Source: Sutterella faecalis (GTDB lineage Bacteria > Pseudomonadota > Gammaproteobacteria > Burkholderiales > Burkholderiaceae_F). Taken from it: a DNA stretch of 64,000 nt. Shown here piece by piece: positions 17,908-25,529 of the stretch (positions are counted from its first letter, which is position 1; the number at the start of each line of letters is the position of its first letter). The notes beneath the pieces are model-generated. The model saw only the letters and a program-made list of their open reading frames with translations. It searched no databases and was not told the DNA's origin. The DNA is taken from contig NZ_CP040882.1 of the NCBI RefSeq assembly GCF_006337085.1, forward strand, positions 2,232,001 through 2,296,000, written 5' to 3'. Made by a program: the position numbers and the translations under genes.

Positions 17908-17930
17908 TCTCTGCTCTTGGGAAAGCAGAA

Positions 17931-17959
17931 AGGGCAGCCTCAGAAAAGACTGCCCTTTC
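17931..17959 (-). terminator. Terminator-like hairpin after 6S RNA
   Basis: AAAGGGCAG (minus strand, from 17959) pairs with CTGCCCTTT (to 17931). It lies between the 3' end of 6S RNA and the EVE gene. The T run after it is short and broken, so termination may be partial or it may protect a processed end. Confidence 0.5.
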
Positions 17960-17965
17960 TCGAAA

Positions 17966-18150
17966 AAGGATGCCTGCTGCGGGGCGGGGCTACGTATCCT
18001 GAACCGAGAGTTCAGGGCGGTCGGCTCCGGAGCGGAACGGGCTGGACACGGCGTGACCGGCACTCTATCGGCTCTCGAGTAGGCCAACCTATTGCGCATG
18101 GCATTGGTTCTAGGTACCTTGGAGCCCTGATGCTTTGCCGCTGCAGGCTT
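17966..18150 (-). ncRNA. ssrS: 6S RNA
   Basis: About 185 nt between zapA and the EVE gene. The ends close into a stem (GCCTGC-AGCGGC at the 5' end with GCCCCGCA-GCAGGC at the 3' end), as in E. coli 6S. The 3' half holds the small hairpin CCTGAAC-TCTCG-GTTCAGG, matching the family's 3'-half hairpin, and the middle is the long open-complex-like bubble region. A sigma70-type promoter sits at the right distance, and the position downstream of zapA is conserved in proteobacteria. 6S RNA sequesters sigma70 RNA polymerase in stationary phase. The exact ends are estimates. Confidence 0.87.
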
Positions 18151-18156
18151 GAAATC

Positions 18157-18184
18157 ATTGTACCTGCTTCGCACCGTCTGTAAA
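18157..18184 (-). promoter_or_regulatory. 6S RNA promoter
   Basis: Minus strand: TTTACA (18184-18179), a 16-nt spacer, then TACAAT (18162-18157). This predicts a start about 7 nt downstream, near 18150, coinciding with the first base of the 6S closing stem. It lies in the gap after the zapA stop. Confidence 0.75.
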
Positions 18185-18247
18185 GGGGCGGAAACGTAAA
18201 GAACCGTCCTGATGCGAAGCGGCAAAAATGAGTTTCAAAATGCTTCT

Positions 18248-18643
18248 TCAGAAAAGCGAGCCGATGGTTCCGATCTTGACGTCGCGGTAGAGCGCATCCT
18301 CGCAGAGCCGGCAAAGCGCGCGAATCTCCTTAAGCGCCTCAGCGTCTTCCGAGGCCTGGGCAGGCTGCGCTGCCGGTGCCGGCTGAGCGGCGTCGGGCGT
18401 CTGAGCAGGCGCCGCTGCGGGATTCCCGTCCTTGGCCTCGTCTTCTTTCTTCTTCGATTCGTAGGCGAATTCGAGCGCCGTCAGTACGGCAATCTGGTCG
18501 TTCGCGATGACGCGGCCTGCAGCGCGGACGGTCTGCATCTGCTCGTCCACCTGGCGGGCGCAGTCCTTGAGGAGCTCCTCCTCGCCGCTCGAGACGGCAA
18601 GGCGGTAGTCGCGATCAAAAATGGTGACGGTGACTTCAGACAT
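18248..18643 (-). CDS. zapA: Cell division protein ZapA
   Basis: ZapA binds and bundles FtsZ at midcell. Residues 1-70 carry the fold: VTVTIFDRDYRLAVSSGEEE at the start, then the coiled-coil helix LKDCARQVDEQMQTVRAAG. A 30-residue Ala/Pro/Gln linker (about 72-100) separates it from a C-terminal helix (ALKEIRALCRLCEDAL), making it somewhat longer (131 residues) than E. coli ZapA. GGGGAG about 9 nt before ATG 18643. It follows the ZapB-like gene by 20 nt and precedes 6S RNA. Confidence 0.9.
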   Translation of the reverse strand: MSEVTVTIFDRDYRLAVSSGEEELLKDCARQVDEQMQTVRAAGRVIANDQIAVLTALEFAYESKKKEDEAKDGNPAAAPAQTPDAAQPAPAAQPAQASEDAEALKEIRALCRLCEDALYRDVKIGTIGSLF

Positions 18644-18663
18644 GTCGAATGACTCCCCGGGCT

Positions 18664-18867
18664 TCAGGCATTGCCGCCGTCGCGAAGCTGCGACAGAAAA
18701 GCGTCGAGCTTGCGCTTCATTTCATGAATCTGCTCGCGGCTGTGCTTCAGTTCCGCATCGCGCGCTTCGAGCTGATTGGCAAGCTGAATGCGCGCGTCGC
18801 GCTCACTCTGCAGCCGGTTGATGAGCTGCGTTATCAGGGCTCTGAGCCTCTCGAGTTCCTGTTTCAT
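18664..18867 (-). CDS. Small ZapB-like coiled-coil protein
   Basis: About 67 residues, almost wholly heptad-patterned: ELERLRALITQLINRLQSER, then ANQLEARDAELKHSREQIHE, ending KLDAFLSQLRDGGNA. Short coiled coils of this kind commonly precede zapA in betaproteobacteria and are thought to act like ZapB, linking ZapA to the division ring; this role is inference from position and shape. No later methionine leaves a sensible protein, so the start must be ATG 18867 or 18873. Both lie inside the 3' end of bamE, an overlap of about 65-70 nt in another frame, which suggests translational coupling. Confidence 0.65.
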   Translation of the reverse strand: MKQELERLRALITQLINRLQSERDARIQLANQLEARDAELKHSREQIHEMKRKLDAFLSQLRDGGNA

Positions 18868-19372
18868 TGGCATCTGTTGTCGAAGGAGAAGAATTGGGTT
18901 GTGCGGGCGGAATGATGGTCTTCGGAGGACGCGGCTCAAAGGAGCGGATGGTCCCGAGAATCAGCTGGTCCGCCTGCTGTTCGTCGGGCATCGGGTCGGA
19001 TGTCCAGTGGTCGACGCGGCGGTCCGCGTTGAAGTAGACGCTCAGACGCCGGATCTGCTCGTCGCCGTCGCCGCGGCGCAGGTAGTAGACATAGTCCCAG
19101 CGGCCCTGGTGGAACTGATCCTGCACCAGCGGAACGCCGAGCAGGAACTGCACCTGTGCGTCCGTCATGCCTTTTTCGAGCTGAAGCGCCATTTCACTCG
19201 TGACCAGATTGCCCTGGTGGACATCGGCACGGTAAGGTTTCAGGAAGTAAGGCACGAAGTCAGTCGCGCTTTCCCAGGCACTCGATACCGTGTCGGTGAC
19301 CGTGCTGCAGCCGGTAAGGCCAGCGGCGCCCGCAAGCGTGGTGCATAAAATGAGGAGATGTCGCTTGAACAT
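18803..19372 (-). CDS. bamE: Outer membrane assembly lipoprotein BamE
   Basis: SmpA/OmlA family lipoprotein of the BAM beta-barrel insertion complex. The signal peptide ends in the lipobox LTGC (Cys 22). The conserved segment GNLVTSEMALQLEKGMTDAQ (about 54-73) and the FLLGVPLVQD / WDYVYYLRRGDG region are present. 189 residues, with a low-complexity Pro/Ser/Thr-rich tail after about 150 that overlaps the ZapB-like gene. Divergent from fur across about 110 nt, the arrangement conserved in beta- and gammaproteobacteria. Confidence 0.93.
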   Translation of the reverse strand: MFKRHLLILCTTLAGAAGLTGCSTVTDTVSSAWESATDFVPYFLKPYRADVHQGNLVTSEMALQLEKGMTDAQVQFLLGVPLVQDQFHQGRWDYVYYLRRGDGDEQIRRLSVYFNADRRVDHWTSDPMPDEQQADQLILGTIRSFEPRPPKTIIPPAQPNSSPSTTDANETGTREAQSPDNAAHQPAAE

Positions 19373-19486
19373 AAACCGAATAAAATAAGAATTTCAGGCC
19401 GGGTTCTCAAATGAGCCCTGACCCCGTATGATAAAGAACTCAAAGAACTCAGACAGGGTAGCTTTGCCGTGAAGGAAGCAACACAG

Positions 19487-19945
19487 ATGCAGCAGTCCGC
19501 CGACTTGAAGACCATGGGTCTCAAGGTTACGGTGCCTCGACTCAAAATTCTAGATTTATTTCAGAAGCTTTCTGAGTCGCAGGAAGCCGGCAAGCGCCAT
19601 CTTTCTGCCGAAGAAGTCTACAAGCTTCTCCTGAATGAAAACAGCGATATCGGGCTCGCCACGGTTTACCGCGTGCTCACGCAGTTCGAAAACGCCGGCA
19701 TTCTCGTGCGTCACGATTTCGACGAGGGCAGAGCGATTTATGAGCTCCAGGAAGGCCGTCACCACGATCATATCGTCTGCGTGCGCTGCGGCAAGGTCGA
19801 GGAGTTTGTCGATCCTGAGATCGAAAAGGCTCAGCGGCAGGTCTCTTCCCGCTTAGGGTATGAAATGACCGATCATTCGCTCGTTCTCTACGGCGTTTGC
19901 CACGACTGCCGCGAGAAGGAACGCAAGCGCAAGGAAGAAGTCTGA
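19487..19945 (+). CDS. fur: Ferric uptake regulator Fur
   Basis: Iron-responsive repressor. Winged-helix DNA-binding domain at about 1-85 (LKVTVPRLKILDLFQ, then SDIGLATVYRVLTQFENAGI) and dimerisation/metal domain after it, with GRHHDHIVCVRCGKVEEF and GVCHDC. ATG 19487 has AAGGAA about 9 nt upstream and gives 152 residues; a GTG at 19469 is in frame and cannot be excluded. Fur may regulate itself or bamE from the shared gap, but I saw no convincing Fur box. Confidence 0.95.
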   Translation: MQQSADLKTMGLKVTVPRLKILDLFQKLSESQEAGKRHLSAEEVYKLLLNENSDIGLATVYRVLTQFENAGILVRHDFDEGRAIYELQEGRHHDHIVCVRCGKVEEFVDPEIEKAQRQVSSRLGYEMTDHSLVLYGVCHDCREKERKRKEEV

Positions 19946-20028
19946 GATCCTGCGTCCCGCAGAAACTCAGAAATCCCGCAGGAGGAGCGCGCGAGCGCTC
20001 CTTCGTCATGTCTAAATCAGGGCAAAAC

Positions 20029-20060
20029 AAAAGGCCCGCTACCTAGTGGGAGCAGGCCTT
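20029..20060 (-). terminator. Terminator downstream of tRNA-Val
   Basis: Minus strand AAGGCCTGC pairs imperfectly with GCGGGCCTT, followed by TTTGTTTT. It lies 12 nt after the CCA end of the tRNA. It could also slow transcripts from fur in the other direction. Confidence 0.65.
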
Positions 20061-20071
20061 CTGAAGAATTC

Positions 20072-20146
20072 TGGTACGCGGTACTGGGATTGAACCAGTG
20101 ACCCCTGCCGTGTGAAGGCAGTGCTCTACCCCTGAGCTAACCGCGC
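20072..20146 (-). tRNA. tRNA-Val (anticodon CAC)
   Basis: 75 nt including an encoded CCA. Acceptor GCGCGGT pairs with ACCGCGT (first pair G-U). D-arm GCTC...GAGC, anticodon stem CTGCC/GGCAG with loop TTCACAC (anticodon CAC, codon GTG), T-arm ACTGG-TTCAATC-CCAGT. Standalone gene between fur and rnhA. Confidence 0.95.
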
Positions 20147-20234
20147 ATTTGCGAGAAGCGAAATATTACCTGAAGAAAGGTCGTTTGCAAGGAAAAGTTC
20201 TGAACCATACCGTATTTACGGTACCTTTTCGATT

Positions 20235-20708
20235 TCAGGAACGCTTGGCCGGTCTTCTGCCGAGCGCAGCTTCCACGCCTAAATTAGCAAGCTGATCGGC
20301 TTTTTCATTGCCCGGGTTTCCTGCGTGGCCCTTTACCCAGCGCCATTCAATCTGGTGCTGCGAGGCGAGGCGATCGAGCTCCTGCCAGAGTTCAATATTC
20401 TTGATTTCACCCTTGCTTCCTTTCTTCCAGCCGCGCCGCTTCCAGTTGTGAATCCAGGTTGTGATGCCGTCCTTCACGTAGCTGCTGTCGGTGTGGATGA
20501 TGATCGGGCAGGGCCGCTTCACGGCGGAGAGCGCGGAAATGACGGCAGTAAGCTCCATCTGGTTGTTCGTGGTGATCTTTGCGCCGTCGTAAAGTTCGAG
20601 GCGATGCTCTCCCCAGACGAGGAATGCGCCCCAGCCGCCGACGCCGGGATTGCCCTTGCAGGCGCCGTCGGTCCAGATTTCGAGCACTTTAGGCGAGGAA
20701 TCAGCCAT
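20235..20708 (-). CDS. rnhA: Ribonuclease HI
   Basis: Degrades RNA in RNA-DNA hybrids. 157 residues with all catalytic acids: Asp in IWTDGACKGNPGVGG, Glu in NNQMELTAVISAL, Asp in IHTDSSYVKDGI and Asp in GNEKADQLAN. The substrate-handle region WIHNWKRRGWKKGSKG is present. Its start touches the end of the methyltransferase gene, the common gene order in betaproteobacteria. Confidence 0.96.
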   Translation of the reverse strand: MADSSPKVLEIWTDGACKGNPGVGGWGAFLVWGEHRLELYDGAKITTNNQMELTAVISALSAVKRPCPIIIHTDSSYVKDGITTWIHNWKRRGWKKGSKGEIKNIELWQELDRLASQHQIEWRWVKGHAGNPGNEKADQLANLGVEAALGRRPAKRS

Positions 20709-21481
20709 TAGAGTTTTTTCCCAAGAAGCGTGGAATGGGTTGTCGAAGATGCCGCAGGCACTCCGGGGGCAGGCATTTTACCCGGGAGCTTCTGCATTGA
20801 TTCGCAGCTCACGATGCGGGGGCCGGGAAGGCGCTTTACGGCAGAGAGCAGGAAAAGGTTGGAAAACTGCGGCATCCAGCGGTCTCCCGCTTTATTGAGC
20901 CAGGACCAGGCATGAAGTCTCTTCAAGCTCCGGAAGCCGGGCGCATAAATGCCGAAAATTCCGCGGTCGACCTCAAGACCCAGAAGCGCGAGCCAGTCCT
21001 TCAGGCGGTAGAGCGATATCGGCACGAGCTCCGTCGGAAGGTAGGGCCTGCAGCCGAGCTTCACGGTCTGCTGCCTCAGCCACCAGAGGCCGAGCGAATT
21101 GAATGCCGTCAGGATGAGCCTTCCTTCGGGCTCCAGCACCCGCACCGCCTCGCGAAGGATTTGCTGCGGATTCGAAGCAAGATCCAGCGTATGCGGAAGC
21201 GTCACCAGATCCATGGATTCGTTCAGAATCGGGAGCTGCGACGGATCCGCCACAATCCGGTTGAGCGTGAATTTCGGGTCGCAAAGATTGCCCCGGGGGT
21301 CAATAAGCCAGTGCGCCTGCATGCGGTTTGCGGCGAGCGTATCGAGCTGGGGCATGCCGATCTGAAGCGCGCAGGAGCCGAAGACATCTGCCGTCAGCTC
21401 GCTGTAGGCTTTTTTCTCCCATTCAAGAAGAAGTTCGCCAGGAGCGGAAAGCAGGAAATCCTGAAAAGTGAGTGCGGGCAT
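20708..21481 (-). CDS. SAM-dependent methyltransferase
   Basis: Class I methyltransferase (type 11). Sequence visible: ESMDLVTLPHTLDLASNPQQ around the acidic motif and ILREAVRVLEPEGRLILTAF (about 105-124) as the post-I/II motifs. 257 residues from ATG 21481; the frame opens a little further to a TTG, without a better binding site. Members beside rnhA are annotated only as methyltransferases. The substrate is unknown. Shares an operon with rnhA. Confidence 0.8.
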   Translation of the reverse strand: MPALTFQDFLLSAPGELLLEWEKKAYSELTADVFGSCALQIGMPQLDTLAANRMQAHWLIDPRGNLCDPKFTLNRIVADPSQLPILNESMDLVTLPHTLDLASNPQQILREAVRVLEPEGRLILTAFNSLGLWWLRQQTVKLGCRPYLPTELVPISLYRLKDWLALLGLEVDRGIFGIYAPGFRSLKRLHAWSWLNKAGDRWMPQFSNLFLLSAVKRLPGPRIVSCESMQKLPGKMPAPGVPAASSTTHSTLLGKKL

Positions 21482-21630
21482 CAGAGTAGGCGGGAATAAC
21501 AATTCGTTGCGTAATTTGGGGCAGTTCCCAAGAATCCTGAGCGGCTTCAGTCGAAGTCCGCATTCATGCAGGCATTAAGATTAATCGCTTATTGTCCTGA
21601 TTTGTTTTTCCTCTCTTTCTTTTCAGCGCC

Positions 21631-23739
21631 ATGCCTTCTGGTTTCCATGCCCTTCGCTCATTGACCCTTCTGGGCGCGCTCGTTTCATTGAGTTTTTCGA
21701 CAGCGGCTGCGACAGATGAAACCATTCCTCCCGAGGAAGGTGCGGTGCAGGTAGAGGAGGCGGCAAGCGAAGCAGCGCTTTCGCGCGAATCCGACATTCC
21801 GGCGAACGTCTGGGCTCGCATTCGATCGGGCTTCGCTATTCCTAATCTCAATTCCGCGGCGGTAGATCGCTGGACGGATTTTTATGCGAAGGACCCGGAC
21901 TATGTCCGGCGGATGGCCCTGCGCGCAAGCCGCTACCTCTACAACATCGTCGAGGAAGTCGAGGCAAGGCACCTTCCGACGGAACTTGCGCTCCTCCCTT
22001 TCGTGGAGAGCGCCTTCCAGCCTGAAGCCCTTTCTCGCGCGAAGGCTTCAGGTCTCTGGCAGTTTATGCCGGCAACGGGCAAAAACTACGCGCTGGAACA
22101 GAATCTCTGGCGAGATGATCGTCGGGACGTGCTCGAAAGCACCCGTGCGGCGCTTGATTATTTTGAATACCTTCACGGACTCTTCAACGACTGGCAGCTT
22201 GCGCTTGCGGCCTACAACTGGGGCGAAGGGAGCGTTCAGCGTGCAATTGCCCGAGCCAAGCGCCAGAAAATGCTCGCTGACTATGCGCACCTGAGGATGC
22301 CCCGGGAAACGGCCAACTACGTGCCGAAGCTCGAAGCCATCAAGCGCATTGTGAGCGATCCGGGAAAATACGGCATTGAACTTCCCGATGTCGGCAACGA
22401 ACCCTTCTTTGTTCGCGTAACCAAGCCCCGAGACATTGATCTCAAGACGGCGGCGGAGCTTGCCGGCATGACGGAGGCGGATTTCCGGGCGTTGAATCCG
22501 AGCTTCAAGCTCCCGGTGATTGTGGCTTCTCACAACAACGTGATGCTGCTCCCGGCCGATCGTCTCGACTTTTTCGTGGACAATCTCGCGAGCTGGATGG
22601 ATTCCGGGCAGCCTCTTTCGCACTGGACGACCTACCGTCTCCGGAGCGGCGAATCTCTGGCCGAAGTGGCCGAACGCTCCGGCATGACGGAGTCCTTCCT
22701 GCGCGAAGTGAACGGCATTCCGGAAGGGCGGAAGGTGCTCGAGAATTCGACGCTCCTCGTTCTCGCCGAAGGCGATGAGCAGGCGGATATTTCTGCGGAA
22801 GAGGCGGATGCAAGGCTTCGGCTTTCGCCCCTCACAACCTGGCGCCGGGTGACCTACCGCGTCAGAAGCGGCGATACGCTTTCCACCATTGCCCGGCGCT
22901 GGCATATCACGGTGAAGTCGATCGTTCAGGCCAACCGTCTGCGCTCCGACAGCCTGCGCGTCGGCCAGCGCCTTGTACTCACGGTTCCCAATGTGGCGCG
23001 CTCGCCTATTGTTGCGGCCTCGAAAACTTCTTCGAAGAGTCAGGCTTCGGGCGGTCATATTATTTATGCCGTGAGAAGTGGTGATTCACTCTTCAACATC
23101 GCCCGCCGCTATGGCGTTTCCGTCGATGACCTCAGAATGACGAACAGGCTTTCGGGGAACACCATTCGTGCGGGACAGCGCCTGCGCATTCCGAGAACGG
23201 GTGAAGCGAATGTGGAGCCTTCAAGCGTTATTTATACGGTCCGATCCGGAGATACGCTCTCGACAATCGCAGGGCGCTACGGTGTTTCCGTTACGAAGCT
23301 TCGTCGACTCAATCGACTTTCATCCTCGCGGCTTCAGGTTGGTCAGCGCCTGGAGATTCCTGAAGGGGATGAGCCCAGAGAGCCTCCGAAGCCGGTAACG
23401 GCTTCAAGCCCCAAGACAACGGAACACGTTGTCCGTTCCGGCGATACGCTCTCCGGCATCGCCGGGCGCTACGGCACGACCGTTGCCAAGCTCCGCTCTG
23501 CGAATGGTCTGCGTTCCAATCGACTCTCCGTCGGTCAGCGTCTGGTGATTCCGGCCACTGCCAGCCGATTGGATGCTCAAAAGAATGCCGCATCTGCGGA
23601 TCGCGTCTACATCGTCCGTTCAGGCGATACGCTTTCAGCGATTGCGGCAGCGAACAGCACCTCCATCGCAGAACTGAAGCGCATAAACAACCTTCGAAAC
23701 AATCGCCTCTCGGTGGGGCAGGAGTTGAAGCTCCCCTGA
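21631..23739 (+). CDS. mltD: Membrane-bound lytic murein transglycosylase D with six LysM repeats
   Basis: Cleaves peptidoglycan glycan strands non-hydrolytically to anhydro ends. Signal peptide about 1-27. The SLT domain at about 105-220 has the catalytic Glu in LLPFVESAFQPEA, then ASGLWQFMPATGKNY and ALAAYNWGEGSVQRAI. Six LysM repeats follow, the first degenerate (TYRLRSGESLAEVAERSG) and five clear (YRVRSGDTLSTIARRW, YAVRSGDSLFNIARRY, YTVRSGDTLSTIAGRY, VVRSGDTLSGIAGRY, YIVRSGDTLSAIAAAN), each ending GQ-L. E. coli MltD has two, so this 702-residue form is expanded. No lipobox was seen. Serine-rich linkers separate the repeats. Confidence 0.92.
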   Translation: MPSGFHALRSLTLLGALVSLSFSTAAATDETIPPEEGAVQVEEAASEAALSRESDIPANVWARIRSGFAIPNLNSAAVDRWTDFYAKDPDYVRRMALRASRYLYNIVEEVEARHLPTELALLPFVESAFQPEALSRAKASGLWQFMPATGKNYALEQNLWRDDRRDVLESTRAALDYFEYLHGLFNDWQLALAAYNWGEGSVQRAIARAKRQKMLADYAHLRMPRETANYVPKLEAIKRIVSDPGKYGIELPDVGNEPFFVRVTKPRDIDLKTAAELAGMTEADFRALNPSFKLPVIVASHNNVMLLPADRLDFFVDNLASWMDSGQPLSHWTTYRLRSGESLAEVAERSGMTESFLREVNGIPEGRKVLENSTLLVLAEGDEQADISAEEADARLRLSPLTTWRRVTYRVRSGDTLSTIARRWHITVKSIVQANRLRSDSLRVGQRLVLTVPNVARSPIVAASKTSSKSQASGGHIIYAVRSGDSLFNIARRYGVSVDDLRMTNRLSGNTIRAGQRLRIPRTGEANVEPSSVIYTVRSGDTLSTIAGRYGVSVTKLRRLNRLSSSRLQVGQRLEIPEGDEPREPPKPVTASSPKTTEHVVRSGDTLSGIAGRYGTTVAKLRSANGLRSNRLSVGQRLVIPATASRLDAQKNAASADRVYIVRSGDTLSAIAAANSTSIAELKRINNLRNNRLSVGQELKLP

Positions 23740-23757
23740 CCGATTACAGCTCTTTAT

Positions 23758-23780
23758 GGCGGATGAAGTCCTCATCCGCC
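23758..23780 (+). terminator. Hairpin after mltD
   Basis: GGCGGATGA (23758-23766) pairs perfectly with TCATCCGCC (23772-23780). It is followed by TAAAATT rather than a T run, so it is a weak terminator at best. Confidence 0.4.
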
Positions 23781-23811
23781 TAAAATTAACAGCTTCAACA
23801 TTGATTGTTTC

Positions 23812-23834
23812 CCGGCAGAGCATCTTTCTGCCGG
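23812..23834 (+). promoter_or_regulatory. Leader hairpin upstream of fabI
   Basis: An 8-bp perfect stem (23812-23819 with 23827-23834) and 7-nt loop, 40 nt before the fabI ATG. No T run follows. It may stabilise or regulate the fabI message; the function is unknown. Confidence 0.35.
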
Positions 23835-23873
23835 AAGAAATTTCCTAACCAATATTTTTCCAAGAGATCCAGC

Positions 23874-24665
23874 ATGGGCTTCCTCACCGGCAAGAAGATT
23901 CTGATCACGGGCGTGATTTCCAACCGTTCCATCGCCTACGGCATTGCTCAGGCCTGCCATCGTGAAGGCGCGGAACTTGCCTTCTCCTATTCGGACGAAC
24001 GCTTCCGTGAGCGTCTTCAGGACTTCGCTGCGGAATTCGGCAGCGACATTGTTCTTCAGATTGATGTGTCGAAGGACGATCAGATTGATGCCGCGGTGAA
24101 GGCGCTGGAAGCAAAGTGGGGCTATCTCGACGGTTTTGTGCACTCGATCGGCTTTGCGCCCCGCGAAGCCATTGCCGGAGACTTCCTCGAAGGCATCTCG
24201 CGCGAAGCTTTCCGCGTTGCAATGGATATCTCCGCTTATTCCTATCCTGCGCTCGCGAAGGCTTTCCTTCCCCTCATGAAGGGGCGTCAGGCGTCGATCC
24301 TCTCGCTCACCTATCTTGGCGGCGAACGTGTCGTTCCCAACTACAACACGATGGGTCTTGCCAAGGCGGCGCTTGAATCCTCGACCCGCTATCTTGCCGT
24401 GAGCCTCGGCCGCGAAGGCATCCGCGCGAACGCCATTTCCGCCGGCCCCATCAAGACGCTTGCCGCCTCCGGCATCAAGGGCTTCTCAAAGCTCCTCCAT
24501 GTGATGGAAAAGACAGCGCCTCTCGGCCGCACGGTGACGATTCAGGAAGTCGGCAATACGGCTGCCTTCCTGCTTTCGGATCTTTCGAGCGGCATTACGG
24601 GCGACATCGTCTACGTTGACGCGGGCTTCCACGCTGTGGCTGTGGGCGTCGTTGACGAAGAGTAA
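23874..24665 (+). CDS. fabI: Enoyl-ACP reductase (NADH)
   Basis: Last reduction of each fatty-acid elongation cycle; target of triclosan and isoniazid-type drugs. SDR fold with LTGKKILITGVISNRSIAYG (about 4-23) for NAD binding. The catalytic Tyr and Lys lie in NYNTMGLAKAALESSTRYLA (about 157-176). Near the end are AGPIKTLAASGIKGF and SSGITGDIVYVDAGFH. 263 residues from ATG 23874. The frame opens earlier, but those residues (about 23) are not part of the fold. Confidence 0.96.
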   Translation: MGFLTGKKILITGVISNRSIAYGIAQACHREGAELAFSYSDERFRERLQDFAAEFGSDIVLQIDVSKDDQIDAAVKALEAKWGYLDGFVHSIGFAPREAIAGDFLEGISREAFRVAMDISAYSYPALAKAFLPLMKGRQASILSLTYLGGERVVPNYNTMGLAKAALESSTRYLAVSLGREGIRANAISAGPIKTLAASGIKGFSKLLHVMEKTAPLGRTVTIQEVGNTAAFLLSDLSSGITGDIVYVDAGFHAVAVGVVDEE

Positions 24666-24701
24666 TTGAGCGGCTGAAAGCGCTTCATTCGCCGACAGAG
24701 G

Positions 24702-24735
24702 AAGGCTCCGGAGCAATTCTCTGGGGCCTTTCATA
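24702..24735 (+). terminator. Terminator after fabI
   Basis: AAGGCTCC (from 24702) pairs with GGGGCCTT, including one G-U pair, around a loop of about 14 nt, with a short TTTC following. Confidence 0.6.
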
Positions 24736-24767
24736 TATCAGAAAGGACAACTTGCAGAAGGTCTGAG

Positions 24768-25529
24768 ATGAAAAAAGGAATTTCCATTGTTCTTATGACA
24801 AGAAATGAGGAAATTAACCTCGAGGCTTGTCTAAAAAGCTGCTCTTTTGCTGACGAAATTATTTTGATTGACGATGGAAGTACGGACAATACGCTCTCTA
24901 TCGCTGAAAGATTCGGTGCAAAAATTTTTCATCGAGCCCTGAATGGGGATTGGGCGGCACAGCAGAATTTTGGCATCGCTCAGGCATCTGAGTACTGGGT
25001 GATGCTTATGGATGCAGATGAGCGGATCACACCGGATTTGGCAAGCAAATTAAAGCAGGCTGCCGAGGGGGAAGATGTCGCCTATCTTGTGCAAAGGCAT
25101 AATAAATTTAAAAATATTAGTGTGACTCATGGTGCATTGCGCCCAGACTGGGTATGCCGGTTTGCACCCAGAACAAAGATTGAAATTTTTGGCCAGGTGC
25201 ATCCTGAAATCCGTGTCGGGTGCCCTAAAAAACGTCTTCAGTCTGAAGGGTTGATTCATTATCCATACCGCACTTGGAAGCAATACATCAATAAGCTGAA
25301 CCTCTATAGCGATCTGGCTGCGGATCGTTATTTATCTGAACAAAAGAGTGTTTACTTCCTAAGGGATGTCGTAGGCAGGCCGCTCTGGTCCTTTTTTAAG
25401 ATCTACCTTCTTAACAGAGGATTCCTGGATGGAAAGGCGGGATTCATCTTCTCGGTTAATAATGCCGTTTATACGATGAATAAGTACGCTAAGTATTATT
25501 TTCTAAAACATTATTCCGGTGAACTCTGA
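24768..25529 (+). CDS. Glycosyltransferase family 2 (WaaE/KdtX type)
   Basis: Cytoplasmic GT-A glycosyltransferase resembling the LOS inner-core beta-1,4-glucosyltransferase group. MKKGISIVLMTRNEEINLEA opens the fold. EIILIDDGSTDNT binds the nucleotide, LMDADERI carries the DxD metal site, and YPYRTWKQYINKLNLYSDLA is a segment typical of the WaaE group. 253 residues. Its TGA overlaps the nadK ATG by one base, so it is coupled to nadK despite the unrelated function. Codon use is less GC-biased than fabI and nadK on either side. Confidence 0.85.
   Translation: MKKGISIVLMTRNEEINLEACLKSCSFADEIILIDDGSTDNTLSIAERFGAKIFHRALNGDWAAQQNFGIAQASEYWVMLMDADERITPDLASKLKQAAEGEDVAYLVQRHNKFKNISVTHGALRPDWVCRFAPRTKIEIFGQVHPEIRVGCPKKRLQSEGLIHYPYRTWKQYINKLNLYSDLAADRYLSEQKSVYFLRDVVGRPLWSFFKIYLLNRGFLDGKAGFIFSVNNAVYTMNKYAKYYFLKHYSGEL

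Noticed and set aside
17908..18225. 106-residue N-terminal extension of the EVE protein
   Set aside because: The open frame passes through the 6S RNA gene and its promoter, and the residues resemble no domain. A proper start exists at 17907.
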